A stretch of 12,175 bases of DNA, from assembly GCA_021827885.1 (NCBI GenBank), contig JAKAUD010000045.1:1-12175 (forward strand), read 5' to 3'. Below the pieces are notes generated by a model, which saw nothing but the letters and a program-made list of their open reading frames with translations, ran no database searches and was not told the DNA's origin. Shown piece after piece: positions 1 through 7,158 of the stretch. The stretch is from Thermoplasmata archaeon. GTDB taxonomy: Archaea > Thermoplasmatota > Thermoplasmata > Thermoplasmatales > Thermoplasmataceae. The position numbers and the translations under genes are program-made. Every line of letters begins with the position of its first letter. Position 1 is the first letter of the stretch.

Positions 1-5
1 GCGAT

Positions 6-857
6 TTAAGTAATTACGCATAGATGTCTCAGTCTCACGTTGGGCATGATGAAATCACTTTTGGAATACCTGATTGCTACTGATGAAGACAAGTTGTCGT
101 TTATAGTTTCATAAAACAGTTCATAGGGTGTCCAGCTGTCATTGATAGGAAAGTAATATCTAAGATAACCTGTCTGAACAAGTTTAGCATTTGAATTAGA
201 AGAAGGAGACGAAAAGCCATGTGGGCATTGCGATAATCCGATCCACGCGGCCATACCAATCGGGTATCCGAAGGGGTTCTGGGTAGAAGGAAGAGAAATA
301 GTGCTCACGTTCACTGAGGCGTCTGTGTACGTTAAAGAGTAATCAGAAGGCGTATCATGTAATTCGTACCCAGGCCAAGCACCATTATAATAATTGGACG
401 AGAAGGTAAAATTATACTCGATAGCAAGGTTCGGCGAAGTCTCAACCCACGGACTGGTGCTAGCACCTCACGAATAATCGAAGATGTAAGGACCTACCTC
501 TTTCAAGATTTGGAAGTACACGCTTAGATTGTCAGTCGTCCAGTTGTAACATAGATTCCACTGAAATGAACTGTTTCCATACCTGTCGAAATAAGACATA
601 AAATTACTCTCTCCAACTAATGTCATCATATCGGTTTCAGCTAACTTCAGTATCTGAGAAGCATTGAGTTGAACGTTGTATTTTGCTGCTTCTCTTTCCA
701 TATTCTGAACTGTTAAATATATGGATGATCGGGGAAGAAATGACGACGTACTGTTAGGAGGACTTAAGACCGCGACCGAGACTATTGTAGTTGAAGAAAA
801 AATCATCGCAAAAATAACAGTAATACATGAAGACTTAATCATGGCCTCTCTATTCAT
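6..857 (-). pseudogene. Secreted/membrane-anchored protein gene interrupted by one in-frame TGA
   Basis: One reading frame of 284 codons is open from the ATG at 857 to the TAA at 6-8 except for a single TGA at 468-470 (codon 130). The N-terminus has a lysine followed by a hydrophobic stretch (about residues 9-30), a signal peptide or signal anchor. The rest is rich in Ser, Asn and Tyr with many N-x-S/T sequons (NST, NAS, NSS, NWT, NLS), as in exported glycoproteins of archaea. After the TGA the frame runs 51 codons to a GTG and on for 103 codons with the same composition, including W, N and Y residues, so both halves are one ancestral protein. An in-frame ATG at 842 is an alternative start with a better distance from the TATA-like element. 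I recognise no family and no function. A recent nonsense mutation (for example TGG to TGA) is the simplest reading; a sequencing error or readthrough is possible. Confidence 0.6.
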
Positions 858-874
858 AACTATTCAGCTTAGAA

Positions 875-882
875 CTATATAA
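875..882 (-). promoter_or_regulatory. TATA box for the secreted-protein gene
   Basis: The minus strand reads TTATATAG here, with its centre about 22 nt before the ATG at 857 and 37 nt before the ATG at 842. Archaeal transcription usually begins about 25 nt downstream of the box. That would place the start at or just inside the first ATG and gives mild support for the second ATG with a short leader (GAGAGG lies just upstream of it). Confidence 0.4.
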
Positions 883-885
883 CAA

Positions 886-1169
886 CTATCCCCAACAGGA
901 GTCATAAAGTAGTATTGTGCACAAGTACTTCCGACGTGATGTATAAATTGAAAACACGGGTCGAAATCGCACGCGTGAAGTTTCGTGTTCAGATTGCAGA
1001 GACTCTGCATATTCATTCAAGATCTTCCACCGCGCTTCCCTTAGCATGACGAGTCCTGATTGCAATTTCTTTCGTTGGGGGGTAGTGATCAATTGCTACA
1101 ACTCTACAACCAGCTCTCAATTCTTAGGAATGGAAATATCATCCTCCGACCAATCTCAATCTTGTAAAC
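886..1169. other. No supportable gene; probably decayed coding sequence
   Basis: Short open stretches exist on the minus strand in different frames (for example 886-1092), but none has a recognisable motif, a promoter or a ribosome binding site. The frame of the upstream fragment reopens for 21 codons beyond its TAA at 1170-1172 and then ends at a TAG. I read this as eroded coding DNA and see nothing else in it. Confidence 0.35.
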
Positions 1170-1424
1170 TTACTCGATCAATCCAAGATAGTTGAAAATT
1201 CTCTTGAGATCTGGCAATTTGTGGAAAGGAAATGAGTGATACCTCTTCAAGATTCTTTCTGATGGGTCCCTTGCAGCGTTCTCAGTCAAAAATTCTGCAC
1301 AATTATAGGATGTAATAGACGCTGCCAGCTCACCAGCAAGTGTCTCTATGAACGACTCGGGACATGCCAGTATCTCAATATTAAAGAGACATAGAATGTT
1401 GATTTGACCCGGAAGAAAATACAC
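1170..1424 (-). CDS. Hypothetical protein, possible truncated HEPN-type domain
   Basis: This 84-residue frame begins with GTG just after an in-frame TGA. The last 60 residues look like real protein: predicted amphipathic helices, then an R-Y-H-S-F-P-F stretch and a final helix ending in LGL. The order of helices and the basic residues before the last helix resemble the first half of RiboL-PSP-type HEPN domains, small all-helical RNase-related domains common in defence and TA loci. The HEPN catalytic R-x4-6-H motif would lie further downstream and is not present, so if the assignment is right this is an inactive 5' fragment. No TATA box or ribosome binding site is evident, and the first 20 residues may not be coding. 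The family call is a weak resemblance only. Confidence 0.27.
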   Translation of the reverse strand: MYFLPGQINILCLFNIEILACPESFIETLAGELAASITSYNCAEFLTENAARDPSERILKRYHSFPFHKLPDLKRIFNYLGLIE

Positions 1425-1539
1425 ATAACCAATTCAAAATAACAGCAGGCCCAGATCTCGATCTAATCTAAATATAACAAATGCAGACGACATGCTCGTA
1501 TGGATCTGAGGTAAGGGGGCCTAAAAAGTCTGTTAGTAT

Positions 1540-1630
1540 CTAAATTTTTTCCAACTTTGGTCAATACACCTAAATTTTTTTCATAACCTTAAAAATCAAG
1601 CCAAATGAAATTATTCAATTATGCCTAAAT
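1540..1630 (+). repeat. Three CTAAAT motifs upstream of the respiratory operon
   Basis: CTAAATTTTTT occurs at 1540-1550 and again at 1570-1580, exactly 30 bp apart (close to three helical turns). A shorter CTAAAT is at 1625-1630, just before the TATA box. They lie only in the intergenic region upstream of the cupredoxin gene. They could be binding sites for a regulator, or simply AT-rich curvature; the sequence cannot decide. Confidence 0.4.
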
Positions 1631-1633
1631 TAA

Positions 1634-1647
1634 AATAAGATTTATAC
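1634..1647 (+). promoter_or_regulatory. Promoter (BRE/TATA) of the cupredoxin-Rieske-cytochrome b operon
   Basis: An A-rich stretch like a TFB-recognition element (AAAATAAG) runs into a TATA box, TTTATA, at about 1641-1646. The box lies about 26 nt before the ATG at 1670, so transcription should start at or within a base or two of the start codon. That makes the first gene of the operon leaderless or nearly so. Confidence 0.6.
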
Positions 1648-1669
1648 CCACGATACATTTTCTGAAAGG

Positions 1670-2413
1670 ATGATTTCAGAAAAGACGCTCTATGCGTTGA
1701 TTGCGGTCATAGTTGTCGTTGGTGGGATTGGGATAGGGGCAGCATATTACCATGAGGTATCTGTTGTACCTTCCTCATCCAACCAGTCGTTGACAACTTC
1801 ACTGACCATGATTATTTCGCCTAATGTCTGGTTTAACAACTCCACGGGTACGCAACCTGCATTCTTTGTGGTTGAACCGAACGGTGAACTCGCATCTTCT
1901 GCTCTAATCCAGCTACCCGTGCACACCAAGATTACTCTGACCATCATAGACTACGATGGTGCACTCGCAGCAAACATAGGTTCAAATGGCACATCGAACA
2001 ACTCTACATATGCAAAGGTTATAGGTACAATAGGTGGACTCGAGTACGTTTATAATGGCTCCTCCTCCTACATCAATGCTACGCTCTCTGGGAATTCCTC
2101 AAACAATATAACAATCCAGCACGGTGTCGGTTGGGCGGTTTCTTCTCTGCCTTGGGTTGGGGGAGCAGCAGGGGGCTGGGAAGTCTCACACACCTTCACC
2201 ATCACGCAGAATGGCCAGATCCTGCTGAATGTTCCCTCGTTCGGTGGCACAAACCCATCGGGTGGAACTGTAACAGTAACCCAATTCTACCTTAATAGCA
2301 CGGGGTCATTTACTTGGCAGTGTTTTGTTCCCTGCGGCAGCAGCGCCAGTGGATGGAATGGAGCAATGAGCACACCCGGATGGATGACCGGAACCGTTCA
2401 GGTCATATCTTAA
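1670..2413 (+). CDS. Membrane-anchored cupredoxin with degenerate CuA-like site
   Basis: This 247-residue protein begins with one membrane segment (about residues 7-27) and then has a Ser/Thr/Asn/Gly-rich beta-type ectodomain, so it is probably anchored on the outer face of the membrane. The C-terminal third has the order of a cupredoxin copper site: His174 in S-H-T-F-T-I, then Cys218 and Cys222 in WQCFVPCG, then Met233 and Met239. A CuA centre normally reads C-x3-C-x3-H-x2-M. Here the two cysteines are kept, but the segment after them is longer and Asn230 stands where the second His would be. It could be a mononuclear blue or red copper protein, or an altered CuA-like domain. It is the first gene of an operon with a Rieske protein 10 nt downstream, which suggests it accepts electrons from, or is structurally part of, the bc1-like complex. 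Many N-x-S/T sequons suggest glycosylation. The start is supported by the TATA box. Confidence 0.8.
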   Translation: MISEKTLYALIAVIVVVGGIGIGAAYYHEVSVVPSSSNQSLTTSLTMIISPNVWFNNSTGTQPAFFVVEPNGELASSALIQLPVHTKITLTIIDYDGALAANIGSNGTSNNSTYAKVIGTIGGLEYVYNGSSSYINATLSGNSSNNITIQHGVGWAVSSLPWVGGAAGGWEVSHTFTITQNGQILLNVPSFGGTNPSGGTVTVTQFYLNSTGSFTWQCFVPCGSSASGWNGAMSTPGWMTGTVQVIS

Positions 2414-2423
2414 GGGGATTCAA

Positions 2424-3128
2424 TTGCCTGCGAAAGAACAACCAATGGACGAACAGAAGAGGAATTTCCTAAAGGTAATGGGTATATTGATCGTAGGAGC
2501 GGGAATCGGCGGGACCTTGCGGGCTGTCATTCAGAATATCATTCCACCTACGACTGCAGCTGAATCCTCTTTCCCTACTTTGCTTCTTGTTCTTCCAAAT
2601 GGAGACCCGGTTCACACAACTGACCTTGTTGTAAACAATCCTTCAGTAGTGACATTCGACTATCCGCTCCAAAACGAACCGAACTTCCTCCTGAGACTAG
2701 GGGATTCGAGCAACAAGGACGTCAAGATAGATTCCACCACGGTAGACATACCTGAGACTGGAAAGAAGTATCAGTCTCAAGCCGGAACCGGCCCGTACGG
2801 TTCTGTCGTATCTTCTTCTGCAATCTGCCAACACTTGGGCTGTATTCCTCCAGAAATTAGATTTCATTCGCCATCATCGTCATCTTTCCCGGGACTGGTT
2901 CACTGCGACTGTCACGGCAGCACCTACGATCCGTACAAAGGATTCAGTATCGTCACTGGCCCAACTAAATCTCCTCTACCTGGTCTTGTACTCTCGTATG
3001 ATTCTACAAAGGATACCTACAGTGCGACAATGATGATAGGAGCCACTATTTACGGTCACACCTCAGACCTGTCTGGAGGGAATCCTGTATCAACAACGGG
3101 TGCCACAGTTAACACTGTAGGAGCGTGA
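2424..3128 (+). CDS. Rieske [2Fe-2S] iron-sulfur protein of a bc1-like complex
   Basis: Both Rieske boxes are present: CQHLGC (Cys135, His137, Cys140) and CDCHGS (Cys161, Cys163, His164). By family knowledge Cys135, His137, Cys161 and His164 hold the 2Fe-2S cluster, and Cys140-Cys163 form the stabilising disulfide. A proline loop follows (G-P-T-K-S-P-L-P). The N-terminus has K-R-N-F-L-K before a hydrophobic segment (about residues 17-36), a KR variant of the twin-arginine export signal that also serves as the anchor. A loop of about 20 residues between the boxes is rich in Ser. The chosen TTG start has a GGGGA ribosome binding site six bases upstream; the in-frame ATG at 2445 has none, so TTG is preferred, though the ATG would still keep the whole Tat-like signal. 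The gene sits 10 nt after the cupredoxin gene and 4 nt before cytochrome b. Role: move electrons from quinol at the Qo site to the outer electron acceptor. Confidence 0.93.
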   Translation: MPAKEQPMDEQKRNFLKVMGILIVGAGIGGTLRAVIQNIIPPTTAAESSFPTLLLVLPNGDPVHTTDLVVNNPSVVTFDYPLQNEPNFLLRLGDSSNKDVKIDSTTVDIPETGKKYQSQAGTGPYGSVVSSSAICQHLGCIPPEIRFHSPSSSSFPGLVHCDCHGSTYDPYKGFSIVTGPTKSPLPGLVLSYDSTKDTYSATMMIGATIYGHTSDLSGGNPVSTTGATVNTVGA

Positions 3129-3132
3129 AGGT

Positions 3133-4731
3133 ATGGAAAAACAAAATCTGCTGGAACAGATAATGAACGATCCAAAACCTCTTCCTAGAAAAGTTCCGGA
3201 CTACATGAGAAAGAGGGGAGGACTGTGGTACTGGACTGGTGCCATGGTCATGATAGCCTTCTTCTACGAGGCCATTACAGGAGTCATACTATTTCTTTAC
3301 TACCAACCATCAAATGCCTACACAAGCACTGAAGGCATACTTAACATCGCATACGGCTCGGTAATTCTCACGACTCATCTGTATGGTGCGTATTTGATGA
3401 TTGCCCTCGTCTACCTGCATCTTCTTAGAAACCTGTTCGTTGGCGCATACAAAAAACCGAGACAAGTGCAATGGTTAACGGGCATAGCCCTTCTAGTCTT
3501 GACCGTTTCCGTCTCATACTTTGGTTATTCTCTTTCCGGCGACGTACTTTCCTCGGACGCAACAGACGTTGCTCGAGGCATTGCCAGCGGCTTCCCCTTC
3601 ATTGGTTCATATCTATCATCAATCTTCCTTGGCAACGGAGAAGCAGTATCTCTCTTCACAAGGTTCGAAGGATGGCACATAATACTGGCTGGAACTATTG
3701 CAGTCCTTTTTGCAGTTCACTTCTATCTCGCTGAGTACAACACAATAATGCCGGCTCCTGAGAAGGTAAACTATCACGTCCCTGCAATAGACAGGGAAGA
3801 TGCTTCGTACAAACCATGGTATCCTCACAACCTCTTCTATATGGCCCAGATTGCCTTGTTTACAGTTGCGTTGATATTCCTTATTCCATCAGTAATCTCT
3901 GTACTGCCAAATGTTCCCGCACTATTCTCACCTTTTCCGCAGGTTGCAGCAACTAGCCCCCTTGCCTCTTTGGTTCCGCCATATCCACCATGGTTTCTAT
4001 TGTTCGTCTACAAGGAGCTTGATTTCGGTATTTCTGCCACCTTAGGTCCGTTCTGGGCAACTGTCCTCTTCACCGGACTTCCCTTGATTTACCTTCTTCT
4101 GGTCCCTTATATAGAAAAATCGAGTACCCTAAAGACTACAAGTAGACATCTAATTGTCTCAACTGGAATAGTGGGTGTGGTCAATCTGATTGGGCTGTCT
4201 GCTTGGGGTGCACTAAGACCTGGTGTCCCAGTTAGCAATACGTTAGGACTGCTCTTCTTCTTGATTCCATTAGCAATAACGATTCCATTGGTCTACTACA
4301 TTTCAAGATTGATAGAATCTGGGAGAGTCAAGATGGCCAACGCTTGGAAAATATACTTGCTCATAGCTTTCAGTGCCTTTATCGCGATACTTACGGGTTT
4401 GTCTATATACGCAACGCTGGAGAACAGAAGCTTCTATTATACACTAGCCTCCATATTTCTGCTGGTAGTTCTTGCGATTTCATTACTCGCAACCTATGCC
4501 TCAGTTTACGGGGTAAAAAAGTCAATCAGTACTGGAAAACTCTCGGGCAGAAGTTACATAGTGTTTGGCGGAGTATTCGGATTTCTCGCAATAGTAATCT
4601 TCTCCACTATCTCAGTCATTCCGCCAACTACATCTCTCAATCAGTCCCTGTACGGAATTGGAATGGGCTTGACCTTCTTGCTTGGGGCGGCAATTACTAT
4701 GCTGTATAGGTCTCACGAATTTAATGAGTAG
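3133..4731 (+). CDS. Cytochrome b subunit of a bc1-like quinol-oxidising complex
   Basis: This 532-residue polytopic membrane protein carries the four haem-b histidines in two pairs with the canonical 14-residue spacing: His82/His96 in the second main helix (THLYG...YLHLLRN) and His182/His196 in the fourth (GWHIILA...VHFYLAEYN). The ef-loop motif at the quinol-oxidation site, usually PEWY, reads PPWF here (residues 285-288). Fused cytochrome b proteins are usually around 400 residues; this one continues with extra membrane segments to residue about 525. It therefore covers the b6 part, the subunit-IV part and an added C-terminal membrane region. It overlaps functionally with the Rieske gene upstream (the stop TGA is followed by AGGT and then the ATG, so translation is probably coupled). 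A T-rich tract 30 nt after the stop ends the operon. No cytochrome c1 gene is present; the cupredoxin may replace it. Confidence 0.93.
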   Translation: MEKQNLLEQIMNDPKPLPRKVPDYMRKRGGLWYWTGAMVMIAFFYEAITGVILFLYYQPSNAYTSTEGILNIAYGSVILTTHLYGAYLMIALVYLHLLRNLFVGAYKKPRQVQWLTGIALLVLTVSVSYFGYSLSGDVLSSDATDVARGIASGFPFIGSYLSSIFLGNGEAVSLFTRFEGWHIILAGTIAVLFAVHFYLAEYNTIMPAPEKVNYHVPAIDREDASYKPWYPHNLFYMAQIALFTVALIFLIPSVISVLPNVPALFSPFPQVAATSPLASLVPPYPPWFLLFVYKELDFGISATLGPFWATVLFTGLPLIYLLLVPYIEKSSTLKTTSRHLIVSTGIVGVVNLIGLSAWGALRPGVPVSNTLGLLFFLIPLAITIPLVYYISRLIESGRVKMANAWKIYLLIAFSAFIAILTGLSIYATLENRSFYYTLASIFLLVVLAISLLATYASVYGVKKSISTGKLSGRSYIVFGGVFGFLAIVIFSTISVIPPTTSLNQSLYGIGMGLTFLLGAAITMLYRSHEFNE

Positions 4732-4756
4732 TGCCTGGTCGTCAGCAAGCATAAAT

Positions 4757-4772
4757 TTATCTTTTTTCTTTC
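4757..4772 (+). terminator. T-rich terminator of the respiratory operon
   Basis: A pyrimidine tract (TTTTTTCTTTC from 4762) lies 30 nt after the cytochrome b stop codon. Archaeal RNA polymerase terminates at such U-rich runs without a hairpin. Confidence 0.5.
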
Positions 4773-4839
4773 ATCCTAATTTATCCAAAGTCTGTTGACC
4801 TGATTCAACTCAATCCTACTTCACAGCCTTCATTTTCTG

Positions 4840-5085
4840 GTGAAAATTTGTGTATCCGATAAATTCTGGGATATATATGAGGTCTTATCCTCGGATGAAC
4901 TTGGCAAAGAGGGAATTTTAATGCCACTCATATATTTTCTCGCCTTGGTCTATAGGGATAGCGATCACTGTAAGGCTTTCATTTCGTCTTTCTCTTCCCC
5001 CGCACTGCTGTCAGTATTAAAATCGACATGTGAAAGGAAAGGAAACGAGATCAGACACTATGTGTTTAAAGATGCACATAAATAG
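4840..5085 (+). CDS. Small hypothetical protein
   Basis: An 81-residue frame from a GTG, ending in TAG. Composition is protein-like: a central hydrophobic helix (about residues 28-41, including LMPLIYFLALVY), two cysteines (Cys4 and Cys63) plus Cys44, and a basic C-terminus. No family is recognised. The start is uncertain: a GGTGA that could act as a ribosome binding site overlaps this GTG, and an ATG at codon 28 is an alternative. No clear TATA box lies at the expected distance. It stands alone between the respiratory operon and the thioesterase gene. It could be a chance open frame. Confidence 0.35.
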   Translation: MKICVSDKFWDIYEVLSSDELGKEGILMPLIYFLALVYRDSDHCKAFISSFSSPALLSVLKSTCERKGNEIRHYVFKDAHK

Positions 5086-5174
5086 GTGATAGATGTAATC
5101 AGTGTTCCACTGGATTTTTCGACACATCTACATTCACTTGGTACCGGCTGAGAAGGAGTGGGGGACACAAAGTA

Positions 5175-5182
5175 GTATATAT
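5175..5182 (+). promoter_or_regulatory. TATA box of the thioesterase gene
   Basis: GTATATAT is centred about 25 nt before the ATG at 5203, so the transcript should start at the start codon (leaderless). The GGAG touching the ATG is too close to act as a ribosome binding site. Confidence 0.6.
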
Positions 5183-5202
5183 CCCTTGGGACTTTTCAGG
5201 AG

Positions 5203-5610
5203 ATGGTCCTAAGAGCAGATAAAAATCCATTCAATTACGAGTATGTAATCTCGTGGGCAGATACCGATGCACTCGGAATAATGCACTTTTCTAATTACTT
5301 CAGGCTCTGTGAGAGGGCAGAACAATTCTATTTCGATTCGAAGAAACTAAGTGAAAATACGACACTGTTCCTGCCAAGGGTACACTCATCGTGTGATTTC
5401 TCCTATCCTCTTAGGTTCAAGCAAAAAGCCAGGGTCGAACTTGTTCTGAAAGAAATAGGTAATAGGCATATGTCTTTCGATTTTTCTATAATGAATGAGT
5501 CTGAACATAGACTAAGCGCAAGGTGTCAAATAGTAGTTGCATCAGTAAATGAGAAAATGGAGCCAACTAATATTGGAGAAGAAATTGTTCGTAAATTGAC
5601 CGAGGGTTAA
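5203..5610 (+). CDS. Acyl-CoA thioesterase, hot-dog fold (4HBT/YbgC-FadM type)
   Basis: This 135-residue protein has the single hot-dog domain length and the family signature near its N-terminus: W-A-D-T-D-A-L-G-I-M-H-F-S-N-Y, followed by the long helix F-R-L-C-E-R-A-E-Q-F. By alignment with YbgC the second Asp (Asp22) is the catalytic residue and the G25-I-M-H-F-S-N-Y32 segment is the start of the substrate-binding helix. Later strands (ARVELVLKEIGNRHMSFDFSI and the ARCQIVVASV segment) fit the rest of the sheet. Such enzymes hydrolyse acyl-CoA or aryl-CoA thioesters in the cytoplasm, usually as tetramers; the actual substrate cannot be read from sequence. The gene has its own promoter and is followed by a T-rich stretch at 5629-5638, so it is probably monocistronic. 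Confidence 0.85.
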   Translation: MVLRADKNPFNYEYVISWADTDALGIMHFSNYFRLCERAEQFYFDSKKLSENTTLFLPRVHSSCDFSYPLRFKQKARVELVLKEIGNRHMSFDFSIMNESEHRLSARCQIVVASVNEKMEPTNIGEEIVRKLTEG

Positions 5611-5706
5611 AAACAGCCGCCATTATCCTCTTTATTTTATTGACAAACCCAATTGATATTATCCCACTTTCTCCGATGAAACAATCAGATGGTCAGAGGA
5701 AGTGAG

Positions 5707-6052
5707 ATGGCAGCTGGCCCACTAGCAGGCTCTACGTCCCCACCGCCAGGCGTTACGGATCAGCATGCATCTCCATCTGGAATATCCAACTTGGATAGCA
5801 GAATTCGTGAACTTGAGAATAAGGAAAATGTATGAAAGGGAAAAGAAGAAGTGGATCTTGGGGGCAAATTATCTGCTCCCTATCTCCTGTACGCTTGGTG
5901 TTGGATACTTTATGCCAATCATATTACTCCATCCCAGTTTCCCGTACTCTTTACTCTTTTTTTCTCTTTGATTTCTGTTCCTGGCGATTGGAATTTACGG
6001 TCTGGCGTATTACAAGAATGGAATCGTCCGAGGAATTGTCAAACGCGTTTGA
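5707..6052 (+). pseudogene. Small two-helix membrane protein gene with a frameshift and an in-frame TGA
   Basis: The first part reads from the ATG at 5707 (AGAGGAAGTGAG upstream gives a plausible ribosome binding site): an Ala/Pro/Gly/Ser-rich tail, then a charged coiled-coil-like helix SNLDSRIRELENKE. This frame stops at TGA 5833-5835. From about 5828 the +1 frame continues the same charged helix (YEREKKKWILG) into a membrane segment (residues LPISCTLGVGYFMPIILL and a second hydrophobic run). It meets a TGA at 5969-5971, and after it stays in the same frame with a clear second membrane helix (FLFLAIGIYGLAYY) and a basic tail ending at TGA 6050-6052. One extra base near 5829 and one nonsense change would explain everything; restored, the protein would be about 114 residues. 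An ATG at 5828 overlapping the first stop could allow reinitiation. Family unknown; it resembles the small zinc-free membrane proteins common in acidophilic archaea. Confidence 0.55.
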
Positions 6053-6264
6053 TTGATGTTGTAAATAGGATTCGCTACCTGTTTTCACGAAAAATGCTGA
6101 TTCATTGGTTTACTTCACAGTATAGGACGAAATTAATTCAAGATGGATAATGCAAGGCGGCACTTAAAGTAGTCTGGGCACAGAAAGTTGCCACGATTCA
6201 GATTCTTAATCCTATGAAGGAAACGTAATATCTTGGATGTTGATATTTAAGTGAGTGGAGACTG
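6053..6264. other. Intergenic, no gene seen
   Basis: No supportable coding frame on either strand. The end contains GATATTTAAG at 6242-6251 and GTGGAG at 6255-6260, the latter a ribosome binding site for the next gene. Confidence 0.4.
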
Positions 6265-6729
6265 ATGACGAGGGCAAAACTGACGACCGTGATGGTCTTT
6301 CTCGCAATCATCCTCTTTGCCTGGGGATGGACTATTGTCCTGACTGCCAGAGCAGAATTTCTTGCTGGACTCTACTTCAGGAACACCATGGGAACGCTGT
6401 ACTGGAGCATCTATCTGTCGATTGCAGTGTCAGCAATGCTGATCAGCTACACAATCGTAGCAATCAGAAGTTTGAGGCGCGACCAGCGGGATTTTAAACT
6501 CATTCCCGGAACAATTTCGCTATGGATAACATGGCTGCTGGGGGCTTTCATCTCCTCACTACCTTATCATATGCCTTCCGTCCCGGTCAACGGCAGTCCT
6601 CTTCCGGAACCGGGTTTCGTTGTCATTTCCTGGGCTGTCCTGGTCACGCTGAATCTGTTAATTTCCTTAGTGCTCTTGTTAATTGGATCTAACTCTAATC
6701 AAAGACAAAATAACATAGCTAGTGTGTAA
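6265..6729 (+). CDS. Four-helix membrane protein of unknown function
   Basis: This 154-residue protein has four predicted membrane segments at about residues 8-28, 48-67, 83-100 and 119-141. Between helices 2 and 3 is a basic cytoplasmic loop (RSLRRDQRDFK), which sets the topology by the positive-inside rule. The loop between helices 3 and 4 is Pro/Ser/Gly rich and should face outside. No catalytic or metal-binding motif is visible and I recognise no family. The ATG start is supported by GTGGAG four bases upstream. It follows the small membrane-protein pseudogene on the same strand but 212 nt away, so it is likely to have its own promoter. Confidence 0.65.
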   Translation: MTRAKLTTVMVFLAIILFAWGWTIVLTARAEFLAGLYFRNTMGTLYWSIYLSIAVSAMLISYTIVAIRSLRRDQRDFKLIPGTISLWITWLLGAFISSLPYHMPSVPVNGSPLPEPGFVVISWAVLVTLNLLISLVLLLIGSNSNQRQNNIASV

Positions 6730-6839
6730 AGTTTCGAAAATAGCACAAAACCTCTACCATAACGGAGCACCAACGCCTTGTCGGCCTTCACTAATTTGAC
6801 TTGAATGTTTTCTCACTTTAGAACGTGCTCTAACTTTGT

Positions 6840-7075
6840 ATGAGAACAATTACAATTAGAGTTGCAATAGCGTTTCTTTGGAAACGATATTTTGGTCTCA
6901 TTGACTCCACCACGAATTTTCTTATGATTCTTGTATCGCAGCCTCTCACTTCAGCAGCCTATTCATTGAGGGGGGTCTGATAACACTGGGAGCCATCCTC
7001 TCGATCGTAGGAATGATTGTGACGACAATAGGGGCAGTACAGAAGTCGAGAATTTATCCTCAAGGGCCCCAGTAA
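6840..7075 (+). pseudogene. Fragmentary membrane-anchor gene with frameshift at a G6 run
   Basis: From an ATG at 6840 a 46-codon frame ends at TGA 6978-6980, immediately after a run of six G (6970-6975). In the frame reached by adding one G the sequence reads a clear membrane helix (GLITLGAILSIVGMIVTTIG), then A-V-Q-K-S-R and a Pro/Gln/Gly tail ending at TAA 7073-7075, the usual C-terminal anchor layout of archaeal surface or small membrane proteins. The join would make about 79 residues. Evidence is best for the C-terminal half; the N-terminal part is less convincing and may be noncoding. It converges with the DUF973-like gene downstream. Confidence 0.35.
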
Positions 7076-7158
7076 AATCTTCATTCTTTGTTGAGCCTTG
7101 GTCAAGTAACAGCCCCATGGGCACAGCAAGATTCACTCTTGAGGAACTCCGTGTAACC

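Noticed and set aside
886..1092. 68-codon minus-strand open frame
   Set aside because: No recognisable motif, promoter or ribosome binding site; basic and Cys/Trp-rich end looks like translated noncoding DNA.
3471..3828. Open frames inside cytochrome b on both strands
   Set aside because: They overlap a certain gene in other frames and have no protein-like features.
5832..6150. Alternative plus-strand frames of 74 and 99 codons over the membrane-protein pseudogene
   Set aside because: The frame used in the pseudogene gives clear membrane helices and a charged coiled coil; these alternatives do not.
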